Assembly (NCBI RefSeq): GCF_000315625.1 | Contig: NW_005434620.1 | Coordinates: forward strand, 200,088 to 264,087 | Length of the DNA: 64,000 nucleotides | Origin: Guillardia theta CCMP2712 | Taxonomy: Eukaryota > Cryptophyceae > Pyrenomonadales > Geminigeraceae | Direction of reading: 5' to 3' | Shown here: positions 1-10,166 of the stretch, in pieces | How positions within the stretch are numbered: the stretch's first letter is position 1 | Layout of the letters: every line of letters starts with the position of its first letter | Translations under genes and position numbers: made by a program | The notes under the pieces: generated by a model | Seen by the model: only the letters and a program-made list of their open reading frames with translations | What the model was told of the DNA's origin: nothing | The model's database searches: none

Positions 1-603
1 AGGAGGAGGAGGAGTAGGGATAGGACAGAGACAAGGGAGAGAAGGAAAGTGAGAAGGGGATAAAGGAGAGGAGGGAGAGGAGCGAAGGGCGGCAGAGGGA
101 GAGGAGGGAGAGAGAGGGCAGGTCAGAAACTTTCACAGGAAAGGTTGCTCTCACCGTAGATGGCAGAGAAGTCAGAATCCTCGAGGAAAGAAGCTCCTCT
201 ACTGACGGATCTGAGCAAGGGACGTCACCTTGAACTCCCTCGTTGTTGCCCGGAACGCTCTTCAAGGTTTTCATAGGATGAACATCTCGAATTTCATGTG
301 TATCTTCCTCCTGCATCGTAATCATCATTACGGTCATCATTGTCAATATCAATAATCATAGTCATCGTCATCGTCATTACCACCACCATCACCATCATGA
401 TCGTCATGATCATCATCTTCGTTATCATCCATCAAGAAATAATACCATGGCTGAAAGATGACAAACTTCGCGATGTTCCCCAAGCTGACAGCTCAACTCA
501 AAAAACAGAAGAAGAGCAAAAACAGAACAATCACATCACTTCACATCTCATTCATCCCCTCCCCTTCCCTTCCTTTTCCCTCCTCTCCACTCTTCTCTAC
601 TCT
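1..603. other. Purine-rich and ATC-rich low-complexity DNA, no gene seen
   Basis: The first 130 bases are almost pure AGG/GAG purine repeat. Bases 315-430 are a degenerate ATC/GTC microsatellite whose frames give Ile- or Met-rich junk translations. I see no credible splice sites or domain here. It is probably the 3' flank of the coiled-coil gene on the minus strand. Confidence 0.6.
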
Positions 604-2613
604 CTACTCCCCTAATCTACTTTCCTCCCCCCACCCCTTCCCATCTCCTCCTCTTGTCACCTCCGTGAACGACGGGTCGTTCAAGCTCATCCAGTGGAAC
701 TCCAGCCCTTGCTTCACTTCTGCGAGGCAACTCCAGAGCTCCTTCACGCCCTCCTCCTGCTCCTCCTCGCCCCTCCTGCTCCTCCTCGCCTGCTCCTCCT
801 CTTCCAGCAACTGCACGACGCTCTCCACAATCTTCATCCTCTCCATCGCATCCTTCAACCCCGTCCTCGCCAGGCTCGTCCGACGCCGCCAGACCTCCAG
901 CTAAGGTGAGAGTGGTGAGAAAGAAAGACGTCAAGTAACGCTGGCGGCCACCTCGGACTGAAGGGACACGCTCCTCTCCTTGACCGCTTGCATCGCGTCG
1001 GACAGGTCAGACCTCTGCTGCTGCTGCTGCTCGACCTCCAGCTCGAGGTCCTCGATGCGCCTCTGCTGGGCCAGGAGCTGGTGCTGGAAGCTCTCAATCT
1101 GTTGCAAGCACAACTCAGCAACAGCAGTCAACCGGGAGCTCCCCCTCACACACCTCTCTTGCAGAGCTTGCAATCCTGGCTACCAGCTCCTTCTCCTTCT
1201 CCTCCAGCACCTCCTCCACCCTCCGCTGCCCTTCCCACGTCACCAGCAGGACACTTGCGAGGACCATCATCGTACCGCCTGTGCTGCGAGCGTCGAATCT
1301 CGAGAACTCTCAGCCCTCCTCTTCTCCTGCCACAAGAGCTCACGGAACCTTTCGGCTCTCACAGGAGTTTTGGTTGACCAGGAGCTGAGAATCAAGGGAT
1401 CGGACCCGAGCTGAAAGTTCGTCGATTTCAATCTGAGGAGCTCGTGAGGAGGGGGGGGGAGCAGAGAGCAAGCGAAATAAACCTTGTCCTCGTCTCGCTT
1501 ACGCAGCAAGCTCGCCATCTCAATCTTAGTTTCTTCGAGCTCTTTTTCTGATGAAGTTTGTAAACGGCGGTTGAACTTCCAATAGAAATCTTGTACCTTT
1601 CGTCGCCAGCATTGCTTCCCATTCCTTCTCAAGCTTCCGGGAATTCTGTTTGACCTCGCGGAGCTTGTTGTTGCATTCTACCTGTATAAAAGTCTGAGGA
1701 CAAGAAGAGCAAGGCAGGAACAGGAGGAAGAGGAGGAGAAAGAGGAAGAGGAGGAGGAGGAGGAGGAGCAGCAGCAGGATGAAAGTGAGCCGATTGTTGA
1801 CACCTGTACTGCAGCGATCTTCTCGACCTGCAACGAATGTGCCTCCTGCACTGTCTGTCTGAGCATGGAGTTCTCTTCCTGCAGCTGCGAGGAAGCAAGG
1901 GTCTCATCCTCTGCCATCTCTCCGCTGCTCACTTCGCACCTTGAGGATGGTTTGACTGGCGGCTTCCGCTTTCTCCTTCCATTTCGCCTCCTCCTGCCTG
2001 CAGCGAGACTTTCAGCGAGCACGCGGCAATGGAGGAGGAGAGCGCTTTCCTCCTGTATCTTCTCTCTCCTTCAAGCTTCTGCTGGAGATCTGACTGCAGA
2101 CTGTCCGGCATACCACCTTTGATCTTACTGGCCAACACCGGGGAGGGGCCGCTATGCTCGACAGCCCGGACGGGCGCTGGGTCGTCCTCTGCCCACTTAG
2201 ATGTGATGTTAGAGTGGAATAGAGAGATTGCGAGGTCATGAGATGCTCACTGGCCAGATGCTTGAGGAAAGGTTCAACATGGAGAGGATGGAATCGTCCC
2301 GTCGAGGTGTGCTGCTCGCCTCCTTTGTTGTGTTGGAGGACAGCTCTCGCCCCTCGCTCTCAGCTTGTCGAGCAGGAAGGCTTCTTTCCATATCTGCCTC
2401 CATCCTGCGTCCCTCTCCTCGCGCAGTCTGCGCCCCGTCGCGATCCCTCCTGCTGGTGAGCCAACCACGATCTCTTGTGAAGGAGGGGGAAGCTGAGAGA
2501 GGAAGGGGAGAGCCAGGGGAGGAGGAGGCATGAGGAGACGCGAGAGCCTTCGCTTGTCCTCGCTCATCGTCTCTCCTCCTCCTCTCCGTCAACGCATGCA
2601 GCACATGCGTCAT
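604..2613 (-). CDS. Multi-exon coiled-coil protein, function unknown
   Basis: Several minus-strand segments read as heptad-rich coiled coil. Examples are the stretch around QLLAQQRRIEDLELEVEQQQ (about 1110-1050), LQEENSMLRQTVQEAHSLQV (about 1890-1830) and a Glu-rich tail (860-760). Good introns join some of them. Exon 1 ends at GTGAGC near 2257 and resumes after TCTAAG near 2200. Near 945 an intron links LQSE to LEVWRRRTSL in frame. Around 2020-1930 the best coiled-coil reading changes frame over a stretch too short for an intron, so the model there is uncertain or carries an indel. There is no recognisable domain beyond coiled coil, no membrane span and no signal peptide. Likely a structural or cytoskeletal protein, by inference only. 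Confidence 0.5.
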
Positions 2614-2639
2614 GCCCTACCGACACAGCTCTCCCATTT

Positions 2640-3050
2640 CTGGAGCGGATTGACAAGATCTGAAACATGGTCGGGGGTAGGGTTCTCATGGTAGGGGTTA
2701 TTTTACCAGAGAACACAGGCATTTAGTAGGTAGGGGTAGGTATAATCGGATGTTCCGGGGGGATAGAAGTGAGTCGCACAACACTTGTATTTCAATAATA
2801 AAACAAAAAATGCTTTTCATTTTTGTACCATTCTCAATCAATCGCAGTACAAAAAGCTAAACAGGAATCTGTACCAGTTTTCATCCATAAAAATGTTTTT
2901 CAAAATTCCTCGGTACGTAAGGAAACTTGAGTAAACTACATGGGTCAACAAAACCTGTACCCTCCCGTGAAAACTTGAAATCTAGCCTCGGGGTTTGAAA
3001 TCATTTTCGGGCTACTCAAAACTTGACCAGTCTTCCCATGTGTTGTCAAT
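2640..3050. repeat. GGGGTA-rich island with AT-rich partner (island A)
   Basis: Bases 2665-2760 carry several GGGGTAGG-type motifs. Bases 2770-2960 are AT-rich and punctuated by GTAC (GTACCATT, GTACAAAA, GGTACG). The same two-part look recurs at 8165-8720, 34235-34790 and 40410-41400. No coding potential. It lies 5' of the coiled-coil gene and 3' of the DUF1415 gene. Confidence 0.6.
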
Positions 3051-3106
3051 CCTTGTCACCGCGCCGGCAGAAATGGCGGAAGTAGCTCTACAGGAACATG
3101 CTCCCG

Positions 3107-4557
3107 TTACCGCCGTCTCCTCCTCCTCCTCCTCTCCTCCCACCCTCCCTCCCCACGTACCTCGAGCGAGTCCACTCCCTCCTCCCGCAAGGCCTCCTCG
3201 TTGTGTGCCCGGATCCGCTCTGCGCATGTTCACGTCAGGGTGTTTGACGAGTGTGCGGGATCGTCTGCCTGCTGTGTATCCGATCTTGACTCCCCTGGGA
3301 TATGAGACAGCGTCAGGATGAGACTGAACAAGAGTGTGCGGGAACCTGTCTATCGCCTCCGTTCTCAGGAGATTGATCATCTGAACGTCAACTGCTGTCA
3401 AAGATATGAAACATCCCACGAAGGAGCAACCGGGAAAGGAGCTCTCTTCTCGTAGTTCAAGTATGCTTCCTCCGGCTCCAGTCCTGCACGGAGTGAGCAC
3501 TCCAAGCAGGCAGTAGGGCATGGCGCACCCCCAAACTCGAACTGAGGGTGGAACGCAGCTATCAAGACGTGCTCGCCAATCTCGTAAAGTTCTCCGTTCT
3601 CAAGTTCGTCCTCCATGACCTGACATGGATGGTCATCGAGCGCCAAGATTGCGGTGCAAGCACCTCGCTGAAGTCGTTCCAGTCAAGAAAGTCAGGGTAG
3701 AGGTTGGGAAACGCGAGGATGGTGGTGGGTAATTCCTGGAGGCAGGTCAGGGCGCCACGACGACAGTGTTGGTGTTGTTGGAGATGGAGGAGGCTATGGG
3801 GATGATGAGGAAGAGGGGGAGGAGAAGAAGGTAGAGGAGGAGAAGGCAAGAGAGAGAGGGGGAGGGGATGGGAGGAGGGCGATACATCCTCTGGCGTGTC
3901 GATCAGCATCTTTGCTGCTCTTGGTGTTAACCCGTACGCAGTAGCTGGCAGGCAGAACCTTCTTCGATGAAGAGATCTTTGGCGTCCTCCTCATCGGTGA
4001 TGTCCTCCCTCACGATGATCCTTCAAGCTCGCGTCAGGATTACTCGAGCCCGCCTCGAACGAGCAGAGGACCTGATCCTGTCGATGACTCCGCTCGCCCA
4101 GGGACAGAGGCCTAGACGCACCTGATGGGCAAAGAGGAGGCACGTTTGTCGTCACGAGGAGCTTAGGACGGACATAGCCTGTTAAGTTCTCTGCTTACCA
4201 CATGTTGAATAGCCCATTCACGGATGAATCGAACATTCTCATCGCTATCCGCGATCATTTGTTCACGATTTTCTTGCACTTCCTCGCCTTCTTTCTTGGC
4301 TTCCTTGCTTTCTTTAGAATTTTGGAGTTCGCTTGTAAACGGGTCAGTGACAGGATTGCCAAGGCAGAGCCCAAACAAACCGGTTAACTAGGTTGGATAT
4401 CGCAAAGATTTGATCGTAAGGAATCGGAGCGGGAGCTTTCGTCGTCTTCTCCTGCCCCTCCGACGATGCTGACTCTGGGAATGGAAGTTCACCCCAATGG
4501 TATCAAGAAAGAAGAAATAGACTCCATCTCACTTGCAACTGATCTCTTGTTCGCCAT
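3107..4557 (-). CDS. DUF1415 family protein
   Basis: Exons on the minus strand assemble into a DUF1415 protein. The family landmarks appear in order: VRLGLCPWASGVIDRI (about 4125-4080), PDFLDWNDF (about 3690), HVLIAAFHPQFEFGG (about 3560), NYEKRAPFP then VQMINLLRTEA across an intron (3450-3370), and HPDA followed by RIRAHNEEALREEG near 3200. The start at 4557 (MANKRSVA) is chosen because a 55-base intron, GTGAGA to CCCAG, joins it in frame to a Lys/Pro-rich segment. The end is either the TAA at 3107-3109 or, if GTACGT near 3160 is used as donor, a stop near 3050. The family's activity is not established. The gene lies 57 bases downstream of the YkgJ-type gene on the same strand. Confidence 0.8.
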
Positions 4558-4614
4558 GGATGACGATATCGCATCCGATGACGCCTTGAGCTCAAACTCC
4601 TGAGACCATTGCGG

Positions 4615-5804
4615 TCATGGACGACTCATTGTGAAGATCAACAGAAGCACATCAGCAGACGTCTGAGCAAGAAGCTTCTCGTGAGGGAAGTTGATGTAAA
4701 GCTCTTCGTAGGCTGCCAGTTGTCGGCGAACCTGCGGAGAGCAGCAGGGGAGGTCACCGGATTCTTGATGATTCACTTCTCCTCACCTCCTCCGCGGGAA
4801 CCCCCTCCTCGTCCTCAACAGATGTTAGCACCCGTGCGCGTAACATAATGAATTTTCATACCATGGGAGGTGAAGTTTTCCAGACCTTCTTCTTCTGGTT
4901 CCACCTCACGTCCTTCACGTCCTGCAAACTGTCAAAACCTAAAGAAATATCGTTCATCCTCCCCTCTCCCATGACTTCCTTGCTCTGTTGCTCTCGGTCT
5001 CTCTCTCTACCTGCATCCCCTCGCATCCTCCTGTGTCGGCGGTCCAAAACCTCTCCGTCTTCCCTTCTCCCCCGTCTCCCGAGGCCGGAGGGTCACCCGG
5101 ACGCACAACCTCCGCGTTCCACGACTGGGAGCACAAGGATCAGACGAAGAGGAGGACGGCATTCGTGAGTTCGCCACCTCCGGTGTCTTCATGATCCTAG
5201 GAAAGAAGGGGTAGACTCGACACTGCGCGGGCCTGTGCTCGTAAACACTGCAGGTCTTCTTGTCCTCCGAGAGGAACACGCATCCCTGGGAGCCCCCGGG
5301 CAGGCTCCTGTCCTTGAGGAGGAGCCAGCCGTCCACCTCCATCTTCCCAAAGCTTGCCACTACTTCCTCCCTCGTCATGGCGAAGAACTCCATCAAGCCT
5401 GCGACCTCCCCAGGAGCACACCATACGTCCCCGTACACCTGACAGCACTTGCCGCACCCTGTGCAGGCGAAGGGAACCTGCCCTCTGGCTTCCCACCAAT
5501 CCTCTTTCCCTGCTCCTGCATGGAGCACGTGGAAGCTTCTCCTGCCGACAGACACCTCGCGGGTCACGGGAGGAGACTGGTGAGGAGGTCGAACCAAGAG
5601 CGCGCCAGATGAAAGCGGGTGTGAGCAGGAACGGGGAGGCAGGAGTGGTGGCGGTGGAAAGCATGGCAGAGGGGAGAGGAAGCATGGGAGAGGAAGAGTG
5701 TGTGTGTGTGCATGAGAGGATGAGGATGGAGTTACGCACAACAGCGCCATGCCCAGCGCCATGAGCGACCCCACCGCCGGCCTCACCATGTGCATAAATA
5801 ACAA
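4615..5804 (-). CDS. YkgJ-type CxxCxxCC metal-cluster protein
   Basis: The core reads FACTGCGKCC, then a conserved Trp-Cys, then GCVFLSEDKKTCSVYEHRPAQ and CRVYPFFP. This is the cysteine pattern of the YkgJ/UPF0153 family, predicted to bind zinc or an Fe-S cluster. The first exon (5804 to about 5190) begins with a hydrophobic signal-like stretch and a long Pro/Ser/His-rich segment before the domain, suggesting organelle targeting, possibly the plastid. Downstream exons give a segment with VRRQLAAYEELYINFP and end with TMSRP and a TGA at 4615-4617. Introns between 5200 and 4780 are less certain. It shares a divergent 5' region with the DEP-domain gene. The family's biochemical role is unknown. 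Confidence 0.8.
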
Positions 5805-5898
5805 TAATGCGACCGGTCGTGACTAGTCGAGTTCAGAGCTCGCCTCAGGCACTGTCTGTACCCTCATCCCCATGATACCCCCTCTCTTAAAGGAAAGG
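5805..5898. promoter_or_regulatory. Short divergent promoter region
   Basis: Only 94 bases (67 if the upstream ATG at 5872 is used) separate the start of the YkgJ-type gene (minus) from that of the DEP-domain gene (plus). Both genes must be driven from or across this short interval. No TATA box was recognised; the region includes GCATAAATAACAATAATGCG just inside the minus-strand gene. A shared bidirectional promoter is inference. Confidence 0.4.
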
Positions 5899-6993
5899 AT
5901 GGCGCCGAGACATGCTGGGGCGCTAGGAGCGCTGCTCCTCTTGTTCTGCTCCCCCTGCAGCTCCTTCCGCATTCCAGCCCTCTTCAATGGCAGACAAGTC
6001 ATCGGAGTCACCAGGAGACAGCACAGCTCTCCCCTCATGTTGATGAAGACCCCTCAAAACGTACCCATGAAGGACTCTCGGGGTTTTCTTTCCTTCGTGA
6101 AACGTGGTCGGATGCTGATTATGGGCAGGAAACAACATCGGAGATAGTCGCTATACCACGAACTATGCAGAAGATCTGAAGCCAGAGGTGCTGCTGTCTC
6201 GCATGGCTGTATACTTCTATCGCATGCTCGCTGAGAACATAGAAAGGTAGAGGAGCTACCTCCTGGAACAAGCGAGGAATTCTTGAGAGACGTTGCTCAG
6301 AGGTGAGAGGGAACGCACATCAATAGAAATGTTGAAGCTCATTAATCTCCTTGCCTAGACTGAAGAGTTCCCCATTGGTTCGAGACTTGGAAAGCGGAAG
6401 GATCAAGTTTCGTAACAGTGTCGTCGGAACGGAGGTATCCAGAACCAGGAGCTCTCGAAAGCCACGATCTGACATGGAAATTAAGGTTGTCGACTGGATG
6501 GTCAAACAAAGAATCGCCAAGGACAGGAGGGTAGCGGTAATAGAACATCATGAGACTTCTGCACAAATCCCTGGTCCTTCTCAACTCACAGATACGGAAA
6601 GGTGGCGTATGGAAGACAGCTGATCCGTCTGGCTGAGATCGTTCACTGCACCAGAGGGCATGACTTCAAGGTGGGTTGAACACGTACGCTCCGAAGCATT
6701 TGATTCACTTTTGTACAGGACGAAGAACTCTTCTATCGTTTCGTATCTGACTACGAGAAGGGGTAGGGCTAGTTTGCGAATTGAAGGGTTCTCATGCTAA
6801 CAATGCTGCTAAGTTTGATCAATCCCAAGACTCCTTACCAGTACGCGATGAGGGTGAGCATCTATTTGTATCAAAGATTCCTCCCTGACTGTCTGTTTTC
6901 CCTAAGGTCCTCTCAACACCTCCCATCCTGTTTGCCGGCATCGTTGCCTTCCTAGTCATTGCTAACATTGCATACCTGTTCAAATCACCTTAA
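5899..6993 (+). CDS. Plastid-targeted DEP-domain membrane protein
   Basis: The start at 5899 gives a clean signal peptide (MAPRHAGALGALLLLFCSPC) followed by FRIPALFNGR and a basic, Ser-rich stretch. This is the bipartite leader of secondary red plastids. Exons then give YAEDLKPEVLLSRMAVYFYR, followed by a DEP domain: KVVDWMVKQRIAKDRRVA, AYGRQLIRLAEIVHC and GHDFKDEELFYRF. The last exons add LINPKTPYQYAMRVL and a C-terminal membrane span (PILFAGIVAFLVIANIAYLF) ending at TAA 6991-6993. The introns used are GTAGCG or GTAATA to GGAAAG near 6530-6610, GTGGGT to TACAG, GTAGGG to CTAAG and GTGAGC to CTAAG; phases agree. DEP domains usually bind membranes or partners. A plastid membrane location is inferred from the leader and tail. 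An ATG at 5872 is an alternative start. Confidence 0.75.
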
Positions 6994-7127
6994 AAGTCTG
7001 GAAGTGATCCACTTGCATCGAGTTCTGCAAGCACTTAATAATCTTACCGCGCTCACGTTCAAAGATAATCAAACGAATAAAGCTTTATTTACAATTGATT
7101 CAAGGTATTTACACAAATATGTCATGC

Positions 7128-7754
7128 TCAGATCTGCTGAGCCTGAGCCATGGTTGACGACACATGGGGAATGTGGGGGATCCCTCCCATCTTTGCAGGC
7201 ATGCTCGACGGCATCTTAGGAGCCGTTGACCCCTGTAGGTTGAGCGAGACGTGGCTCTTGTCCCTCATGTACCTCGGGATGTAGTGCTTGAAATGATTCT
7301 CCGCACTGTAAACATCCAGATGGGGTTTCCCAAGCAAGTCCTCAGTAATCCTGTGATTTGGCATCATGTAAACCCAAGGCTTCATTGTCATAGCTGTGTG
7401 GATGAGACCAGTATCCCTCTGATGAGGGCAGAGTGTAAGATCTTCGATTTCAACCTGTTCTCTTGTGTAGTACTTAGGAACACCCTCCAGCTCGTCGAGC
7501 TTCGCCAGCATCTCGTTGTCCACTGCGTACAGCTCACCCGAGACCTGGGATCCCATGCCAGGTGCCTGAAGGAGGAAGGGCACGTAGTACTCATCGGTGA
7601 TGAGGGGTAGGCATGGTTTCGTCTTTGCTGCACCGATGTAGTTTGCACCACGGATCACTTTAGAGTTGTAAAGGCCTCGCTTCAAGGTCCCGTACACAAA
7701 CACTAGGTTGAACGCATTCATGGCGTTAGCTACCAGACCACCATTGCAAATCAT
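7128..7754 (-). CDS. Gamma-glutamylcyclotransferase-like (AIG2-like) protein
   Basis: A single 208-residue exon. Near the N-terminus it has FVYGTLKRGLYNSKVI, the nucleotide-style substrate loop of the GGCT/AIG2-like fold. Residues around 90 read LDELEGVPKYYTREQVEIED, where the conserved Glu acts as the family's general base. The centre (GSQVSGELYAVD) is also typical. The family converts gamma-glutamyl peptides or isopeptides to 5-oxoproline, so a role in glutathione or gamma-glutamyl amine turnover is likely, with the substrate unresolved. Residues after about 160 are a His/Pro/Met-rich tail without a family counterpart. No targeting signal is obvious, so cytosolic location is assumed. MNAF at residue 12 is an alternative start. 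Confidence 0.85.
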   Translation of the reverse strand: MICNGGLVANAMNAFNLVFVYGTLKRGLYNSKVIRGANYIGAAKTKPCLPLITDEYYVPFLLQAPGMGSQVSGELYAVDNEMLAKLDELEGVPKYYTREQVEIEDLTLCPHQRDTGLIHTAMTMKPWVYMMPNHRITEDLLGKPHLDVYSAENHFKHYIPRYMRDKSHVSLNLQGSTAPKMPSSMPAKMGGIPHIPHVSSTMAQAQQI

Positions 7755-8164
7755 CTCGATGCCTTTTTTCTGTTGATGTAGATGTCACTGAGTAGATAAC
7801 TTGTCTTGCTTGTCTGTCTGTTTTCCCTCTCTTGCTCTCTATCTCTCCTCTTGTTTCGTCTTGTTGACGGCGCGCTCCTCAGATTGTTATCTTGATGTGG
7901 TGGAACTTGCGGATCGACAGGGGACGACCTTTCTTGAAATAACCTCGCACTCTTTCTCCAGTTGGCGGGATAATTTCAATGTACAATAGAGTTTTCACGC
8001 CAACTGTGAAAACAAATCTAATTCCATCCCCTTTTGTCGTCTCCTGCAGTACTGTTCAATGATTCTTACACGACAACTTGAAGTTGGCATGTAAAGAACC
8101 AGTATGAATCTTCAAAATTACGCCAACGTTGATAGCCCCTATCTCTTTTTTTCCTCGAACACCA

Positions 8165-8720
8165 GCATGCACAGGTCAACAGTTGACCCACCCTCAAATC
8201 ACCCCAGGATTTTCCCCACCCCCCTATGCACCTCCCACTACCCCGTATTGTGGTCCCCACATCCAACGTACCGCCCCCTGATACGAGACCATGATACAAT
8301 TAAGGGTTCATTCGATTAAATACACACCTTCTGCCCAATGGTACGTAAAGGTTCTAACAGGCAACAACCCCTACCCCCATGGATGCCTTTGAGCTAGACC
8401 GCCCCATCAAGGCAAAGGTACGAAATGGGTACCCCACCCCCTTGCCCCTTGAAGTCCCCCAGAGCCTTGGGAAGGATGGGGAATCAAGGGAAAATACATT
8501 TAAATATTGCTATATAATAACGGTACGAGGATAGTAGAGGATCAATACAAATCAATTATGATTATCCAAAGTGTATATGAACACACAATATTTTTCGTAG
8601 ATTTCGTTACAAAATGTCTCAAATATCTAATTATTAAAAAGTGATTTTTGGTACAAACTTTACTATATTGAATCACTTTATAAATTATAAAAATATTTTT
8701 TCTACGAGTGAAAGCGAGTG
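8165..8720. repeat. TACCCC-rich island with AT-rich partner (island B)
   Basis: Bases 8165-8480 are studded with CCCCACCC, ACCCCTACCCCC and GGGTACCCC motifs. Bases 8490-8720 are strongly AT-rich with repeated GTACAAA/GGTAC. No coding potential. It lies about 400 bases 5' of the GGCT-like gene. Confidence 0.6.
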
Positions 8721-9143
8721 GTACAGCCGTGGTACAGATTGCTGGAGACGTGCATCTCTAAATGCGGATGGAGGATTGATATAGGCCACACTACCGGTAC
8801 AAAGTCCAAATTTCTGCTTATAATCGGTCCGGGTGGGGTGGTCACCATGGCCCAACATAGAATTGACGGGACAGGAGTGAACCTTTGTCGTCACTTTCCA
8901 AATATACAGATAAATTTTGAATTCTACCGAAAATATCGCAAATATTTAGCAGGTAGAGTGGGTCAACACTCCAAGGTTTCAAAAGCTGAAAACTCGTAGC
9001 TCTTGAGAATCGAGTCCTTTGATCAAAGGCTACAAGATTAGAGCCTTCCATCCTCCCACGTATCGGCTTACTTCCGGCGTGTCATCAAGACTCCAACCGT
9101 TGAGTTACAGAGTCCCAAGTCATTGCTTTACTTCGGCTCCAGT

Positions 9144-9262
9144 TTGACCACATTTTGACCAAATTTTTGACCTCCCAGCTGACCAGCAATCTTGGTACAC
9201 CTGGAGATTTGACAGGTTTTGACCGCTAGTTGACTGATCTGCAGGCTTCAAGCTCGGTTGAC
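9144..9262 (+). promoter_or_regulatory. Cluster of seven TTGAC motifs
   Basis: TTGACC occurs at 9144, 9155, 9167 and 9219, and TTGAC at 9209, 9230 and 9258. That is seven copies in 119 bases on one strand. TTGAC(C/T) is the core of the W-box bound by WRKY factors. A regulatory role is inference. The nearest downstream start is 900 bases away (10167). Confidence 0.3.
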
Positions 9263-10166
9263 GCACGGTTCCGATCACGGCCGCAGTTAACTTAAAAAAT
9301 TGTCCTCCCTGATTTGAGTGAATGGCAACCCACGGGATGGCCGGAGCCGGCCCAGCCCGGGGCAAAGGCTAACCTCGTCATTGAGGCGGGCCGGTAATAT
9401 TTTGAGTTAAATATTTGAAGTTGAGTAAAGAATCACGACGAAGAGACAACGACATGCTCTGGGGCTGGAGGGAGAAAGAAACGGACAGAGGAGAGAACGC
9501 GAGGGAGGGCGAGGAGAGGAGGATGAAGATCAAGTTGTAGAGAAGAAAGATGCACGATATATGGGTGGAAAGAGAATGGTGAAGGAGGGCTCCGAGGGCA
9601 TGGAGGGAGAGATAAAGAAAAGAGAAGCCCAGGAATCAACATGGAGGGGCGAAGGTATAAACGATTGAAAGGTGAAATAAGGAAAGGTAAAGGAGAGAAA
9701 ATGAGAATCACAAGGACGAGATGAGGGAAGAGTGGAGGATCAGAGAAAGGTACACGATGAAAAGCGGATGAAAATTAGCTGGCGGGGCTTCGTGGTTGCG
9801 AGGAGTAATGGTATGTAGGATAATGCTATTTCGGAGAAGATATGAACAATGCCAGAGAGAGAGATATTGCGTGGAAGAGACCGATTATCAGGGAGAGAAG
9901 GAGCACCTGGTAGCAAGATAGAGAACTGGGGAAAGGTTCATGGCATGGATGTGCTATAATAGCTGATGTATGAGAAATAGCTGGTACATGAGGGGAGGAG
10001 CTGCTGTATGAGAGCTTCTTGTGACGTCATACCGCAAGTGTGACGAGTAGACTTATACGAAGCGATGCCGCACGTGGAGTGCAAGAGCGATTTTTTCAAC
10101 ACAAAAGCACTGATAATGATTCATCCAGCTAGATCAGCCCTGCATCGGTCGCTCAGGCCTCAGACC

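Larger units (their letters stand above)
7755..10166. other. Long intergenic region of mixed repeats, no gene seen
   Basis: This 2.4 kb region separates the divergent GGCT-like gene and the signal-anchor gene. It holds a TACCCC island with AT-rich partner (8165-8720), a cluster of TTGAC motifs (9144-9262), a short GC-rich block with GGCCGGAGCCGGCCCAGCCC (9340-9400) and a purine-rich stretch (9430-9720). Open frames here are short and show no family features or convincing splice pattern. Confidence 0.6.

Noticed and set aside
2640-2760. GGGGTAGGGGTA runs as an internal telomere repeat
   Set aside because: Motif spacing is irregular, both orientations occur, and similar islands recur in eight intergenic places, unlike a telomere tract.
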